A stretch of 64,000 bases of DNA from Ornithinimicrobium avium (GCF_003351765.1 NZ_CP031229.1:2542001-2606000); one strand, 5' to 3'. Counted from the first letter of the stretch, positions 24,483-33,098 are shown. Translations and numbers: made by a program. Notes: generated by a model from the letters alone, not told the origin.

Positions 24483-25702
24483 GTCGGGCCGGCGCGAGGG
24501 CGGTCACCGCCGTCCGTCACGTCGACGACAAGGAGCGCCGGGCGAGGCTGGCGATGCGGCACGCCCTGCACCCCGACCACCGGGTCGCGGACGTGCCCGC
24601 GGCGACCGGGGCGATGACCGTGCTCCACGCCACCGAGGCGGCGACCGTGCACCTGGCCGTGCACGCCCGCACCGAGGGCGTCTGCGCCGCCGACGTCGAC
24701 CGCTCGCTCTACGAGGACCGGTCGGTGGTCAAGCAGCTGGCGATGCGACGGACGCTGTTCGTCTTCCCCCGCGACCTGCTGCCCGCCGCGCTCGGCAGCG
24801 CGTCGGCCAGGGTGGCGGCCGAGCAGCGGCGCCTCGTGGCCCGCGACGCGCAGCGGCACGGCGTCGCCGACGACGGGCAGGGCTGGCTGGACGCGGCCGC
24901 CGGCGCGGTGCTGGGCCGGCTGGCGGGGTCGGCACCGATGTCCGCCCGCGCGCTGAGGGAGGAGCTGCCCGAGCTCACCGGCACGGTGACCGCCCACCTG
25001 GACAAGAAGTACGGCGGCACCTCCCATCTGGCCCCCCGCGTGCTCACGATGCTCGGGGCCGAGGGCCGCACCACCCGGGGCCCGAACGCCGGCCACTGGC
25101 GCCTCTCGCGCCCCACGTGGACCCTCATGGCGGACTGGCTGGGCGAGCAGCCGGAGCCGCTCGGCACCGACGAGGGGTATGCCGTGCTCGTGCGCCGCTG
25201 GTTGCGCACCTTCGGTCCCGGCACGCTCGACGACCTCCAGTGGTGGCTCGGCTCGACCCGGAGCGCGGCCCGGGCGGCCCTCGCCGCGGTCGACGCCGTC
25301 CCGGTCTCCCTGGACGGGGACAGGACCGGGTGGCTGCTGCCGGACGACGTCGAGCCGGTCGGTCCGGTCCAGCCGTGGGCGGCGCTGCTGCCCACCCTCG
25401 ACCCGACGACCATGGGCTGGAAGCAGCGGGACTTCTACCTCGACCCGGAGCACACGGCATACCTGTTCGACAGCAACGGCAACGGCGGCGCCACCGCCTG
25501 GTGGGACGGCCGGATCGTCGGCGCGTGGGTGCAGGACGAGGAGGCTGCGGTCCGGGTCGTCCAGACGCCCGACGTCGACCTCCGCCCGGACGCCCGCGCG
25601 GCGCTCGAGCACGAGGCGCGGCGGCTCACGGACTGGCTGGACGGGGTGCGGATCAGCAACGTCTACAGCTCGGCGCTGATGAAGAGCGGCCGCCTGCCCT
25701 GA
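24479..25702 (+). CDS. AlkZ/HTH_42-like winged-helix DNA-binding protein
   Basis: The 407-residue protein belongs to the winged helix DNA-binding (PF06224-like) group related to AlkZ/YcaQ DNA glycosylases. Markers are RMRHALHP-type opening (LAMRHALHPDHRV), LYEDRSVVKQLAMRRTLFVF, HLAPRVLTML, the WLRTFGPGTLDDLQWWLG segment and WWDGRIVGAWV. AlkZ opens DNA crosslinks; a repair role here is inferred from family only. The GTG at 24479 shares bases with the methyltransferase stop. A hairpin (25702-25720) ends the operon. Confidence 0.8.
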   Translation: MSRAGARAVTAVRHVDDKERRARLAMRHALHPDHRVADVPAATGAMTVLHATEAATVHLAVHARTEGVCAADVDRSLYEDRSVVKQLAMRRTLFVFPRDLLPAALGSASARVAAEQRRLVARDAQRHGVADDGQGWLDAAAGAVLGRLAGSAPMSARALREELPELTGTVTAHLDKKYGGTSHLAPRVLTMLGAEGRTTRGPNAGHWRLSRPTWTLMADWLGEQPEPLGTDEGYAVLVRRWLRTFGPGTLDDLQWWLGSTRSAARAALAAVDAVPVSLDGDRTGWLLPDDVEPVGPVQPWAALLPTLDPTTMGWKQRDFYLDPEHTAYLFDSNGNGGATAWWDGRIVGAWVQDEEAAVRVVQTPDVDLRPDARAALEHEARRLTDWLDGVRISNVYSSALMKSGRLP

Positions 25703-25720
25703 CGGCGCCTTCCGCGCCGT
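25702..25720 (+). terminator. Short hairpin between convergent genes
   Basis: A 7-bp stem (ACGGCGC with GCGCCGT) and a 5-base loop CTTCC start on the last base of the AlkZ-like stop and face the converging kinase-like gene. It may serve both strands. Confidence 0.5.
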
Positions 25721-25735
25721 GCCGGCCGCGGCAGC

Positions 25736-26758
25736 TCAGACCGCCGGCAACGACCGGGTGAACTCCCCGGTCCGGAGCCAGTGGCGCAGCCGGTCCACCG
25801 ACGTGACCAGGTAGTCCTCCGCCCGCCCACGCTGCCCGGCGGTGGTGCTGCCGAGCAGGTCGTTGCCCAGGAGCAGCTGTCGGGAGGCGACGAGCGCCTC
25901 GAAGTCCGCCGGTGCCGTGTCGGGCAGCGGCGCGACCTCGGCGTAGCCCTCCCGCAGTGCCGCTTCGACAGGCTCCGCACCCGCCCCGCGCAGGTAGAAG
26001 GTGCTGACCGCCAGGTCCAGCGCGGGCGTGCCCTGCCCGCAGTCGTCGAAGTCGAAGACCGCGAGGCGGCCCTCGTGCCACTTGAGGTTGCCGCCGTGCA
26101 GGTCCGCGTGCAGCGCCAGCACCGGGCCGGCGCGGTGCACCCGTGCGAAGGCGTCCCGGGCCCGCTCGCCCGCGCGCCGCAGGACCTCGTGCTGCTCGGC
26201 GTCGAGCCCCGGAGCGCCGGTGAGCCGGTCCTCGTCGCCGAAGAGCGGGTCGTCGAAGACCGGCATCTCGCCGCCATCGGGCAGCACCCAGCGGCGCGCG
26301 TGATCATGCAGCTGCGCCATCGCCCGGCCGAGCGCACGTGCCTGCTCGGGGTCGGGCTCGACCACGTCGGGTCCTTCGAGCCAGGCCGCGCAGGTGACGA
26401 GCACCTCGCGCCCCAGTGCCGCCGAACCGATCCGCGTGCACCACTGGCCGTCCCGCGTCACCGCGGGGACCGGCACGCGCACCGGGGTCTCCGCGGCGAT
26501 GGCCAGCTGCCAGGCCTGCTGGGCCAGGATCTCGGCGACGGAGCTCTTCGAGTTGGTGTTCAGCCGCAGGGCGTAGCGCCCGCCGTCGGCCGTCCTGACC
26601 TCGAAGGTGGTGTTGTAGGCGTGGGCGACGACCTCCAGGCCCACCACGTCGAGACCGAACTCGGCGGCCGCCGCCACCGCCACCGGGCGCAGCTGCTCCG
26701 CCTGCTCGTCGTCGCCGAGGTCCGGGTATGCCGTCGCGCCGACGGGGTGCCTGCTCAC
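25736..26758 (-). CDS. APH-family phosphotransferase (choline/homoserine kinase-like)
   Basis: The 340-residue kinase-fold protein has the catalytic loop LALHADLHGGNLKWHEG and the metal-binding VFDFDDCGQGTPALDLAV, the standard APH brace. The N-lobe has YALRLNTNSKSSVAEI, with an unusual Arg-Leu-Asn where the ATP-anchoring Lys strand lies. Family members phosphorylate small amino alcohols, sugars or antibiotics; nothing in context selects one. GTG start at 26758. It may be transcribed with the upstream alkyltransferase-like gene, whose stop is 16 bases away. Confidence 0.8.
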   Translation of the reverse strand: MSRHPVGATAYPDLGDDEQAEQLRPVAVAAAAEFGLDVVGLEVVAHAYNTTFEVRTADGGRYALRLNTNSKSSVAEILAQQAWQLAIAAETPVRVPVPAVTRDGQWCTRIGSAALGREVLVTCAAWLEGPDVVEPDPEQARALGRAMAQLHDHARRWVLPDGGEMPVFDDPLFGDEDRLTGAPGLDAEQHEVLRRAGERARDAFARVHRAGPVLALHADLHGGNLKWHEGRLAVFDFDDCGQGTPALDLAVSTFYLRGAGAEPVEAALREGYAEVAPLPDTAPADFEALVASRQLLLGNDLLGSTTAGQRGRAEDYLVTSVDRLRHWLRTGEFTRSLPAV

Positions 26759-26774
26759 GGGAGCAGACTAGGGC

Positions 26775-27065
26775 TCACAGCGGTGCGCCGGCGTCCCGGT
26801 GCCGGCCCAGGTCCACCCGTGCTCCGTGGAAGCTGACGCCCTCGGCCACCAGCAGCTCCCCGGCCGTGCCGCCGTGGCAGGTGGCCGTGGACCCGTCGGC
26901 GTGGACGACCCGCCACCAGGGGATGTCCTCCGAGAGCCGGCCCACCAGGCGCCCCGCCTGGCGGGGACCGATCCCCACGGCCGCCGCGACGTCGCCGTAG
27001 GTGACCACGGCCCCGGGCGGCACCGCCCGCACGGCCTCGCGCACCCGCGCCTCGACCTCGCTCAC
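26775..27065 (-). CDS. Alkyltransferase-like protein (ATL), MGMT family
   Basis: The 96-residue protein matches the DNA-binding domain of O6-alkylguanine transferases: AVRAVPPGAVVTYGDVAAAV, GIGPRQAGRLVG, and PWWRVVHADGS. The reactive PCHR cysteine motif is absent (the position reads WWRVV), which is the mark of ATL proteins. They bind and flip O6-alkylguanine and hand it to nucleotide excision repair. GTG at 27065 overlaps the stop of the DUF488 gene (GTGA). Only the DNA-binding half is present, as is normal for ATLs. Confidence 0.88.
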   Translation of the reverse strand: MSEVEARVREAVRAVPPGAVVTYGDVAAAVGIGPRQAGRLVGRLSEDIPWWRVVHADGSTATCHGGTAGELLVAEGVSFHGARVDLGRHRDAGAPL

Positions 27066-27604
27066 GCCGCCGGCTCCGGGTAGGTCAGCCGCCCGTCCGT
27101 GACGACGGCGAAGGGGGTGAGGTCGGCCTCCCTGGTCGAGGTCGGGGACATGATGTGGCAGACCTCGACCCCCCGGACCAGCAGCGCGTCGGTCACCAGG
27201 CGCCGGTGGCACCGCCAGGGCACGGCCTCGCTGCACATGATGGCCGGGACGTGCTCGGCGGCGGCCGCGAGCAGCTCATCCAGCCCGTGGTCGAAGCCGT
27301 CGGTGTCCATGTAGTCGGCGTAGTCGCGGAACGCCTTCACCCGCCAGCCGCCGTTCTCGCTGGGCACGCCCGCCGGGGTATGCCGTCTGCCGCCGAGGTC
27401 GCGCAACCACCGGTAGCCGATGTCGTCCGGCAGCTCCTCGACGATCGCGTCCTGGCCCCACTGCGGGAACTTCCGCGAGGAGGGGTAGGAGCGGACGTCG
27501 CACAGGAGGTCGACACCGTTCGCGCGCAGCATCTGCACCACCTCGTCCAGCTCTCGCGTGGAGTGCCCGACGGTGTAGACGCGCAACGGCCCGGATCGTC
27601 CCAT
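27062..27604 (-). CDS. DUF488 family protein
   Basis: The 180-residue protein has the DUF488 marks: YTVGHSTRELDEVVQML, LLCDVRSYPSSRKFPQW, WLRDLGGRR and the cysteine-containing IMCSEAVPWRCHRRLV. Family function is unknown; its pairing with repair-type genes (ATL downstream with overlapping codons) fits a stress role, which is inference. ATG at 27604 is chosen with GGTGGGG upstream; a TTG at 27613 would add three residues. It follows the transaldolase stop by 13 bases, so all may form one operon. Confidence 0.85.
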   Translation of the reverse strand: MGRSGPLRVYTVGHSTRELDEVVQMLRANGVDLLCDVRSYPSSRKFPQWGQDAIVEELPDDIGYRWLRDLGGRRHTPAGVPSENGGWRVKAFRDYADYMDTDGFDHGLDELLAAAAEHVPAIMCSEAVPWRCHRRLVTDALLVRGVEVCHIMSPTSTREADLTPFAVVTDGRLTYPEPAA

Positions 27605-27617
27605 CCCCACCAATCTC

Positions 27618-28754
27618 TCACAGCGCCGCTGCCGCTTCCTCCTCGTCCGGCACCGCGCCTGCCAACGTGCGCCCCAGCTCCTCGGCCAGGCTCCGCCAGG
27701 TGGCGTCGAACGCCTCGATCCCGCCGTCCTCGAGGGTGGTGACCACCTCGTCGTAGTCGATGCCGAGCCCGGAGAGGGCGTCGAGCACCTCGCGTGACTC
27801 CTCGTAGCTCCCGTGGACGGAGTCCTCGGCGATCCGGCCGTGGTCGGCGACCGCCAGCAGCGTGGCCTGCGGCATCGTGCTGACCACGTCGGGGGCGACC
27901 AGCTCGTCCACGTAGCGGGTGTCCGGGTAGGCCGGGTCCTTGGTCGAGGTGGACGCCCACAGCGGGCGTTGGGGTCGGGCGCCGGCCGCGGCGAGCGCCT
28001 GCCACCGCGCTCCGGCGAGCATCTGCTCGTACGCCTCGTAGGCCAGCCGCGCGTTGGCGATCGCGGCCCTGCCGCGCAGGGCCGCGGCCTGCGGCGTGCC
28101 GATCGCGTCCAGCCGAGGATCCACCGCGGTGTCGACGCGGGAGACGAAGAAGGAGGCGACCGAGGCGAGGGTGGACAGGTCGCGGCCGGCCCGGTGGGCC
28201 TGCTCCATACCGTCCAGCCAGGCGTCCATCACCTGGGCGTAGCGGGCCAGCGAGAAGATGAGCGTGACGTTGATGCTGATCCCCTCCGCCAGGCAGGCGG
28301 TGATGGCGGGCAGCGCCTCGAGCGTCCCCGGGATCTTGATGAGGAGGTTCGGCCGGTCCACCGCCCACCACAGCGCCCGGGCCTCGGCGACCTGGGCCGC
28401 CGTGTCTCGGGCCAGGCGCGCGTCCACCTCGATCGAGACGCGCCCGTCGACGCCGTCCGTCGCGTCGTGGACACCCCGGAGCACGTCGCAGGCCCACCGC
28501 ACGTCATACGTGGTCATGGCCCGCAACGACTCCCCGACGTCCGCGCCGCGCGCCGCCAGGTCACGCAGCTGCGCCTGGTAGGCACCGCGACCGCGGATCG
28601 CCCTGGCGAAGATGGACGGGTTCGTGGTCACGCCGCTGACGTGGTGGGTGCGCACGAGCTCGGCGAGGCTGCCGCTGGTCAGACGCTCCCGACTGAGGTC
28701 GTCCAGCCAGACGGACACGCCCGCCGAGCTCAGTGCAGACAGGCGGTCGGTCAC
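27618..28754 (-). CDS. tal: Transaldolase
   Basis: Transaldolase moves a dihydroxyacetone unit between sugar phosphates in the pentose phosphate pathway. The 378-residue protein is the long actinobacterial type, with SGVTTNPSIFARAI, the Schiff-base Lys in LLIKIPGT, the INVTLIFSLARY strand, and LWASTSTKDPAY. The family usually reads NVTLIFS and TKNPAY, so the residue after TK is Asp not Asn here. The GTG start at 28754 overlaps the DoxX stop (GTGA). Translational coupling to a DoxX gene, not to transketolase or zwf, is atypical for tal. Confidence 0.92.
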   Translation of the reverse strand: MTDRLSALSSAGVSVWLDDLSRERLTSGSLAELVRTHHVSGVTTNPSIFARAIRGRGAYQAQLRDLAARGADVGESLRAMTTYDVRWACDVLRGVHDATDGVDGRVSIEVDARLARDTAAQVAEARALWWAVDRPNLLIKIPGTLEALPAITACLAEGISINVTLIFSLARYAQVMDAWLDGMEQAHRAGRDLSTLASVASFFVSRVDTAVDPRLDAIGTPQAAALRGRAAIANARLAYEAYEQMLAGARWQALAAAGARPQRPLWASTSTKDPAYPDTRYVDELVAPDVVSTMPQATLLAVADHGRIAEDSVHGSYEESREVLDALSGLGIDYDEVVTTLEDGGIEAFDATWRSLAEELGRTLAGAVPDEEEAAAAL

Positions 28755-29233
28755 GCCGCGCTCCTGACCGGGTCGTGCCGGTGGCCCAGGGGCGCGTCGT
28801 AGGCGCGGGACAGCAGCGCCAGCGACAGGGCGGCGACGAGCAGGCCGAAGTCACGCAGGGCGACGTCGTAGTAGCCCGAGTAGGTCAGCAGGTTGACGAT
28901 GATGCCGGCCAGCCAGAGCGCGACCACGTAGCTGGCGTAGCGCGGCTTCACGGCCACCGCGACGCCGGCGACGATCTCCACCACGCCCACGACGTACATC
29001 GCCGTCTGCGCCGAGAACGGCAGCAGGGCCACGATCCACGGCGCGAGGTAGCCCGGCCAGTCGGTCAGGCCGTTGAAGAACTTGTCGATGCCCATCCACA
29101 GGGGCAGCACGACGAACCCGACCCGCAACAGCCAGAACGCGGCGTAGGTCGGGTCCTGACGGACCCTCGCCCACACCTGGGCGACGGCGTCCCCGTCCCG
29201 GTGGACCGGCACCTTCTGCGACGTGGTGGTCAT
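28751..29233 (-). CDS. DoxX-family membrane protein
   Basis: The 160-residue protein has four transmembrane helices of the DoxX type: LLRVGFVVLPLWMGIDKFFN, then PWIVALLPFSAQTAMYVVG, VEIVAGVAVAV and a C-terminal pair. DoxX proteins act with thiol/quinone redox partners at the membrane. ATG at 29233 is favoured: AAGGAG lies 8 bases before it, whereas for the in-frame GTG at 29242 the same AAGGA abuts the codon. An AT-rich region with an imperfect palindrome precedes it. It is followed by a coupled transaldolase gene. Confidence 0.85.
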   Translation of the reverse strand: MTTTSQKVPVHRDGDAVAQVWARVRQDPTYAAFWLLRVGFVVLPLWMGIDKFFNGLTDWPGYLAPWIVALLPFSAQTAMYVVGVVEIVAGVAVAVKPRYASYVVALWLAGIIVNLLTYSGYYDVALRDFGLLVAALSLALLSRAYDAPLGHRHDPVRSAA

Positions 29234-29251
29234 CTCGCTCACTCCTTCTAG

Positions 29252-29269
29252 AAAGAATCTTGATACTTT
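29252..29269. promoter_or_regulatory. Imperfect 18-bp palindrome in the DoxX promoter
   Basis: AAAGAATCTTGATACTTT pairs in 7 of 9 positions of each arm (AAAG-ATC with GAT-CTTT) and lies 19-36 bases before the DoxX ATG in an A/T-rich patch. It looks like an operator for a dimeric regulator such as MarR/HxlR; it shares ATCTTGAT-like sequence with the palindrome at 33036-33053. Confidence 0.5.
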
Positions 29270-29350
29270 TTACAATCCTCCTTCGCGGTCTGCCTGTCAA
29301 GAGCGCGCGCACGCCGCCCGCGCGGCGCGAAAAGACACTAGGGTCGCGTC

Positions 29351-30580
29351 ATGGTGGTCGCAGCCTTCGTCGCCCCCTACCTGCTCCAGGCCACGTCCCG
29401 GTTCGTCGCCGCAGCGGCCGCGGTCCCCGGCGTGCGTCTGGCGCTGATCACCCACGACCCGGCCTCCAGCCTGCCGCCAGAGCTCAGGGCCTCCCTCGCC
29501 GGACACTGGCAGGTGAGCGACGCGCTCGACCCGCAGCAGCTGGTCGACGCCGTCCGCGGCCTACAGTCGCAGGTCGGCCGGGTCGAGCGCCTGGTCGGGA
29601 TCCTCGAGGAGCTCCAGGTGCCTCTCGCCCAGGCCCGCGACGCCCTGGGCCTGGAGGGCATGGGCGAGGAGGCGGCGCGCAACGTGCGCGACAAGTCCCG
29701 GATGAAGACCGTGCTGCGGGGCGCCGGCCTGCCGTGCGCCCGCCACCAGCTGGTCACCCGGACCGAGGAGGCCGAGCGCTTCGTCGCGGAGGTGGGGCGG
29801 CCACTCGTGGCCAAGCCGCCGGACGGCGCGGGCGCACGCTCCACCTTCCGGCTCGACACGGACGCGGACGTCCGCTCCTGGCTCGAGGTCGCCCGGCGCG
29901 ACCCTGGCGAGGTGTGGCTGCTCGAGGAGTTCCTCACCGGGCAGGAGCACACCTTCGACAGCGTCACGCTGGGGGGTCGCACCCTGTGGTCCTCGATCTC
30001 CGACTACCGCCCTCCGCCGCTCGACGTGCTGCGCAACCCGTGGGTCCAGTGGACGGTCCTGCTCCCCCGGGACATCTCGGGCCAGGAGTACGACGAGATC
30101 CGCCGCCTGGGCCCCCGCGCCCTCGAGGTGCTCGGCGTGCAGACCGCGTTCAGCCACATGGAGTGGTTCCGCCGCCCCGACGGCTCGGTCGCGATCTCCG
30201 AGGTCGGGGCCCGGCCGCCGGGCGCCCAGCTGGCCGGGATGATCGGCCACGCCCACGGGGTCGACTTCTTCTCCCTGTATGCCGAGCTCGTCCTCCTCGA
30301 CCGGTTCACCGAGCCGCAGCGCACGCACGCGGTGGGCACCGCCTACCTGCGGGGCATGGGGCGCGGTCGGGTCCGCGGGGTGCGCGGCCTGGAGGACATC
30401 GAGCGCGACCTGGGGCACCTGGTCGTCGACGCCCGCATGCCCACGCCCGGCCAGCGCGCGTCCAGCTCCTACGAGGGCGAGGGGTTCATCACCGTCAAGC
30501 ACGAGGACACCGACGTGGTCCGGGAGGCTCTGGACCGCATCGTCGGCGGCGTCCGGGTCGAGCTGGTCGAGGAAGGCTGA
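29351..30580 (+). CDS. ATP-grasp ligase-like protein A (unknown product)
   Basis: The 409-residue protein has an ATP-grasp core: NVRDKSRMKTVLRGAGLPCA, the nucleotide-binding Lys in PLVAKPPDGAGARSTF, LLEEFLTGQEHTFDSV, and the metal-binding SHMEWFRRPDGS, AISEVGARPPGAQ. Such enzymes join a carboxylate to an amine via an acyl phosphate. The N-terminal 90 residues form a Rossmann-like preATP domain. The next gene is a clear paralog 11 bases downstream. ATG at 29351. No peptide or cofactor pathway can be named from context. Confidence 0.8.
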   Translation: MVVAAFVAPYLLQATSRFVAAAAAVPGVRLALITHDPASSLPPELRASLAGHWQVSDALDPQQLVDAVRGLQSQVGRVERLVGILEELQVPLAQARDALGLEGMGEEAARNVRDKSRMKTVLRGAGLPCARHQLVTRTEEAERFVAEVGRPLVAKPPDGAGARSTFRLDTDADVRSWLEVARRDPGEVWLLEEFLTGQEHTFDSVTLGGRTLWSSISDYRPPPLDVLRNPWVQWTVLLPRDISGQEYDEIRRLGPRALEVLGVQTAFSHMEWFRRPDGSVAISEVGARPPGAQLAGMIGHAHGVDFFSLYAELVLLDRFTEPQRTHAVGTAYLRGMGRGRVRGVRGLEDIERDLGHLVVDARMPTPGQRASSSYEGEGFITVKHEDTDVVREALDRIVGGVRVELVEEG

Positions 30581-30591
30581 GGAGGTATGCC

Positions 30592-31806
30592 GTGCGCGTG
30601 GTGATGATCTCGCCCGGGTTCCCGGTGGAGCAGTCCTACTTCACCCGGGCGCTGGCCCAGGCCGGGGCGGAGGTCGTCGGCGTCGGCGACCAGCCGGAGC
30701 ACGTGCTGCCGCCGGAGGCTCGCGCCAACCTGGTCCACTACCAGCAGGCGCCGCTGGGGCGGGCCGACGAGGTGCTCGACGCGCTCGTCGACCTGGGCCG
30801 ACGCGCCCGGATCGACCGGGTCGAGTGCCTGTGGGAGCCTTACGTGCTGCTCGCGGCGATGGCTCGCGAACGGCTGGGCCTGCCCGGCATGACCGTGGAC
30901 CAGGCCCTGCTCTTCCGGGACAAGGAGCTGATGAAGCAGCGCCTGGACGAGGCCGGGATCCGCACGCCCCGGCACGCCTCGGCGACGACGGCCGCCGAGG
31001 TGTGGGCCGCCGCGGAGCGCATCGGCTACCCGCTCATCGTCAAGCCGATCGCGGGCGCCGGCTCGGCGGACACCTACCGGGTCGACTCCGCCGAGGACCT
31101 CGCCGAGCTGCTGCCGATGCTGCTGCACGTGCGCAAGCTGTCGGTCGAGGAGTTCATCAACGGCGACGAGGAGTACACCTACGACACCGTGTGCGCGGAC
31201 GGCGAGGTGCTCTTCGAGAACATCAGCTGGTACCGCCCGCGCCCGCTCATCGGCCGCTCGGTGGAGTGGATCAGCCCCCAGACCGTGGCCCTGCGCGACA
31301 TCGACGCCCCGCACCTGCAGGACGGTCGGGAGATGGGCAGGCAGGTCCTGCAGGCCCTCGAGTTCGACACCGGCTTCACGCACATGGAGTGGTTCCGCAC
31401 GCCCGGCGGCGAGACGGTCTTCGGCGAGATCGGCGCCCGTCCGCCGGGGGCCAGGTCGGTGGACATCATGAACTTCTCCACCGACGGAGACCTCTTCCGG
31501 GCCTGGGCCGAGGCGGTGACCCGCGGGACGACGGCAGCCCTGACCAAGCAGTACAACGCGCTGACCCTCTTCAAGCGGGCGCGCGGGCTGGGGCGGATCA
31601 CCCGGATCGAGGGCCTGGAGCAGCTGGTCCGGGACTACCGCGAGCACCTGTGCGTCGTCGACCTGCTCCCCGTCGGGGCGCGCCGCCGCGACTGGCGGGC
31701 CACGCTCCTCTCCGACGGCATGGTCATCGCGCGGCACCCGGACCTGGACCAGCTGACCGCCATGGCCGACCGGATCGGCCACGACCTGCAGATCTACGCG
31801 AGCTGA
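30592..31806 (+). CDS. ATP-grasp ligase-like protein B, paralog of A
   Basis: The 404-residue protein repeats the layout of its neighbour: preATP domain (VVMISPGFPVEQSYFTRAL), FRDKELMKQRLDEAGIRTP, YPLIVKPIAGAGSADTYRV, EEYTYDTV and THMEWFRTPGGE, FGEIGARPPGAR. The shared HMEWFR and GARPPGA blocks show the pair arose by duplication. Start GTG 30592 has GGAGGT five bases before it; GTG 30598 is an alternative, and an ATG at 30587 is out of frame. Tandem ATP-grasp genes suggest two successive ligations on one substrate or a heteromer (inference). Confidence 0.8.
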   Translation: MRVVMISPGFPVEQSYFTRALAQAGAEVVGVGDQPEHVLPPEARANLVHYQQAPLGRADEVLDALVDLGRRARIDRVECLWEPYVLLAAMARERLGLPGMTVDQALLFRDKELMKQRLDEAGIRTPRHASATTAAEVWAAAERIGYPLIVKPIAGAGSADTYRVDSAEDLAELLPMLLHVRKLSVEEFINGDEEYTYDTVCADGEVLFENISWYRPRPLIGRSVEWISPQTVALRDIDAPHLQDGREMGRQVLQALEFDTGFTHMEWFRTPGGETVFGEIGARPPGARSVDIMNFSTDGDLFRAWAEAVTRGTTAALTKQYNALTLFKRARGLGRITRIEGLEQLVRDYREHLCVVDLLPVGARRRDWRATLLSDGMVIARHPDLDQLTAMADRIGHDLQIYAS

Positions 31807-31985
31807 CGCCCGAGCCAGGCGAGCAGCCGCTCCCGGAAGACCACGCCCGGCGCGATCCCGGGGACCCTGTCCGCGGCGTGCGGCATGCCGGGCTCCGGCG
31901 GGCTCGCAGCCGAGGACCGCTGATAGTGTCCAAATCCTCTATTCCACCCCGGCCGTGACGGCCGTGACAGACGAGGAGCGTGCGC

Positions 31986-32339
31986 GTGAGCGAGCACGAC
32001 GTGCGGATGATCCTGCTGAGCACCGAGGACCTGGACGCCTCGATCCGCTTCTACACCCAGACCCTCGGGATGGCCCTGAAGTTCCGCGACGGGTCCCACT
32101 TCGCCGCGGTCGACGGCGGCTCGGTGACGATCGCCCTGGCCACCGCGATCGACCACCCGCTGCCGGGCAAGGTCGTCGTCGGCGTGAAGACCGACGACGT
32201 GGACGGGGCGGCCCGTGCGGCGGAGGCTGCCGGCGGGGCCGTCGTCAAGGAGCCCTACGACGACGCGCACGAGCGCCGCGCCGTGGTCTACGACGACCAG
32301 GGCAACGGCCTGGTCTTCTACCGGCCGCTGCAGCGCTGA
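31986..32339 (+). CDS. VOC/glyoxalase-fold protein
   Basis: The 117-residue protein shows VRMILLSTEDLDASIRFYTQ, TLGMALKFRDG, VVVGVKTDDVDGAARAA and VVYDDQGNGLVFYRPL, the two halves of a VOC fold. Metal ligands are only partly conserved, so the reaction is open. GTG at 31986 has GAGGAG nine bases upstream; GTG at 31980 is too close to that site. A 179-base gap before it carries CCAAAT and CTATTC stretches, a likely promoter of its own. Confidence 0.75.
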   Translation: MSEHDVRMILLSTEDLDASIRFYTQTLGMALKFRDGSHFAAVDGGSVTIALATAIDHPLPGKVVVGVKTDDVDGAARAAEAAGGAVVKEPYDDAHERRAVVYDDQGNGLVFYRPLQR

Positions 32340-32406
32340 CCACGCTGGTCCTCGCGCCGGCGCCTGCGGATGAGACAGTGGTGCCGATGGACGAGGTGGG
32401 ATCGGC

Positions 32407-32949
32407 ATGACTGACCAGGACCGGGCGCAGGAGACGGCCGGCGCCGACGGCGTGGGCGAGCGGGACGAGCTCGTCTACGCGCTCGAGGGGCGCTTCGCCC
32501 CGCACGTGGGCGCCGCCGCGTCGCTCGTGCGGGACGCCGAGCGCGGGCTGGCGGAGGCGAACGAGCGGCTGGCCGCCGCCCGGCAGGCCGCCGAGGAGGA
32601 GCGCTACCGCTCCGACCCGTTGGTCTTCATGCGCAGCACCCTCCAGGAGGAGGTCGAGGGCCTGGACCGCAAGACCACCCCCAAGAAGGTCCGCAACGCC
32701 TACCGCTTCCTGCTCGACCGCGCGGTCGAGCTGGCCGCCGGCGAGGTGCAGGGCTTCCACGACGACGCCGAGGCCGAGCGTGCCGAGCGTGAGGACGGGG
32801 TGCAGGCGAGCCTCGCCGCACAGGAGCGCGCCGAGGCCACGCTCGAGGCCGCCCGGGCCGCGCAGGAGCGGGTCGCCTCGGCCGAGAGGGCCGCGCGGCG
32901 CGGCCTGGACCTGATGCTGGCCAAGCTCAGCGGTCCGCCGGAGGGGTAG
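32407..32949 (+). CDS. Hypothetical coiled-coil protein
   Basis: The 180-residue protein is acidic and helical. Two Ala/Glu/Arg-rich stretches (about 40-70, and 105-165) have heptad-like spacing and probably form coiled coils. A central segment FMRSTLQEEVEGLDRKTTPK, then VRNAYRFLLDRAVEL, is less repetitive. No family is recognised. ATG at 32407 overlaps nothing and follows the VOC gene by 67 bases. No signal peptide, so probably cytosolic. Confidence 0.6.
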   Translation: MTDQDRAQETAGADGVGERDELVYALEGRFAPHVGAAASLVRDAERGLAEANERLAAARQAAEEERYRSDPLVFMRSTLQEEVEGLDRKTTPKKVRNAYRFLLDRAVELAAGEVQGFHDDAEAERAEREDGVQASLAAQERAEATLEAARAAQERVASAERAARRGLDLMLAKLSGPPEG

Positions 32950-33035
32950 GGGCCGGATCCGCCGACGGCGCACCGCGCCGGAGGACCGTCCTGGCCGCCG
33001 AAACGCCCCTGCGACGGCAGCAGGAATCCGACAAG

Positions 33036-33053
33036 TATCTTGACATCAAGATA
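33036..33053. promoter_or_regulatory. Perfect MarR-type palindrome overlapping the -35 of the PrpD operon
   Basis: TATCTTGACATCAAGATA is an 18-bp perfect inverted repeat (8-base arms, CA centre). It includes TTGACA at 33040-33045, which fits a -35; CACGAT at 33063-33068 is a fair -10 with 17 bases between. The form is typical of MarR-family operators. A bound dimer would block RNA polymerase. No marR gene is in the window. Confidence 0.7.
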
Positions 33054-33079
33054 TTGTCGTGGCACGATGGACATGTTGG

Positions 33080-33098
33080 TAAGGCAAGCCTTGCCTTA
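33080..33098. promoter_or_regulatory. DtxR/IdeR-like iron box
   Basis: TAAGGCAAGCCTTGCCTTA is a perfect 19-bp inverted repeat (9-base arms, one central base). It closely matches the DtxR/IdeR consensus TTAGGTTAGGCTAACCTAA, with the AGG...CCT core and A/G-rich arms. It lies just downstream of the predicted -10 and 27 bases before the ATG, the usual place for repression by metal-loaded DtxR. Confidence 0.75.

Noticed and set aside
33080..33098. Transcription terminator hairpin
   Set aside because: The perfect inverted repeat has a one-base centre, cannot form a hairpin loop without losing pairs, lacks a T run and lies just upstream of the PrpD start in iron-box form.
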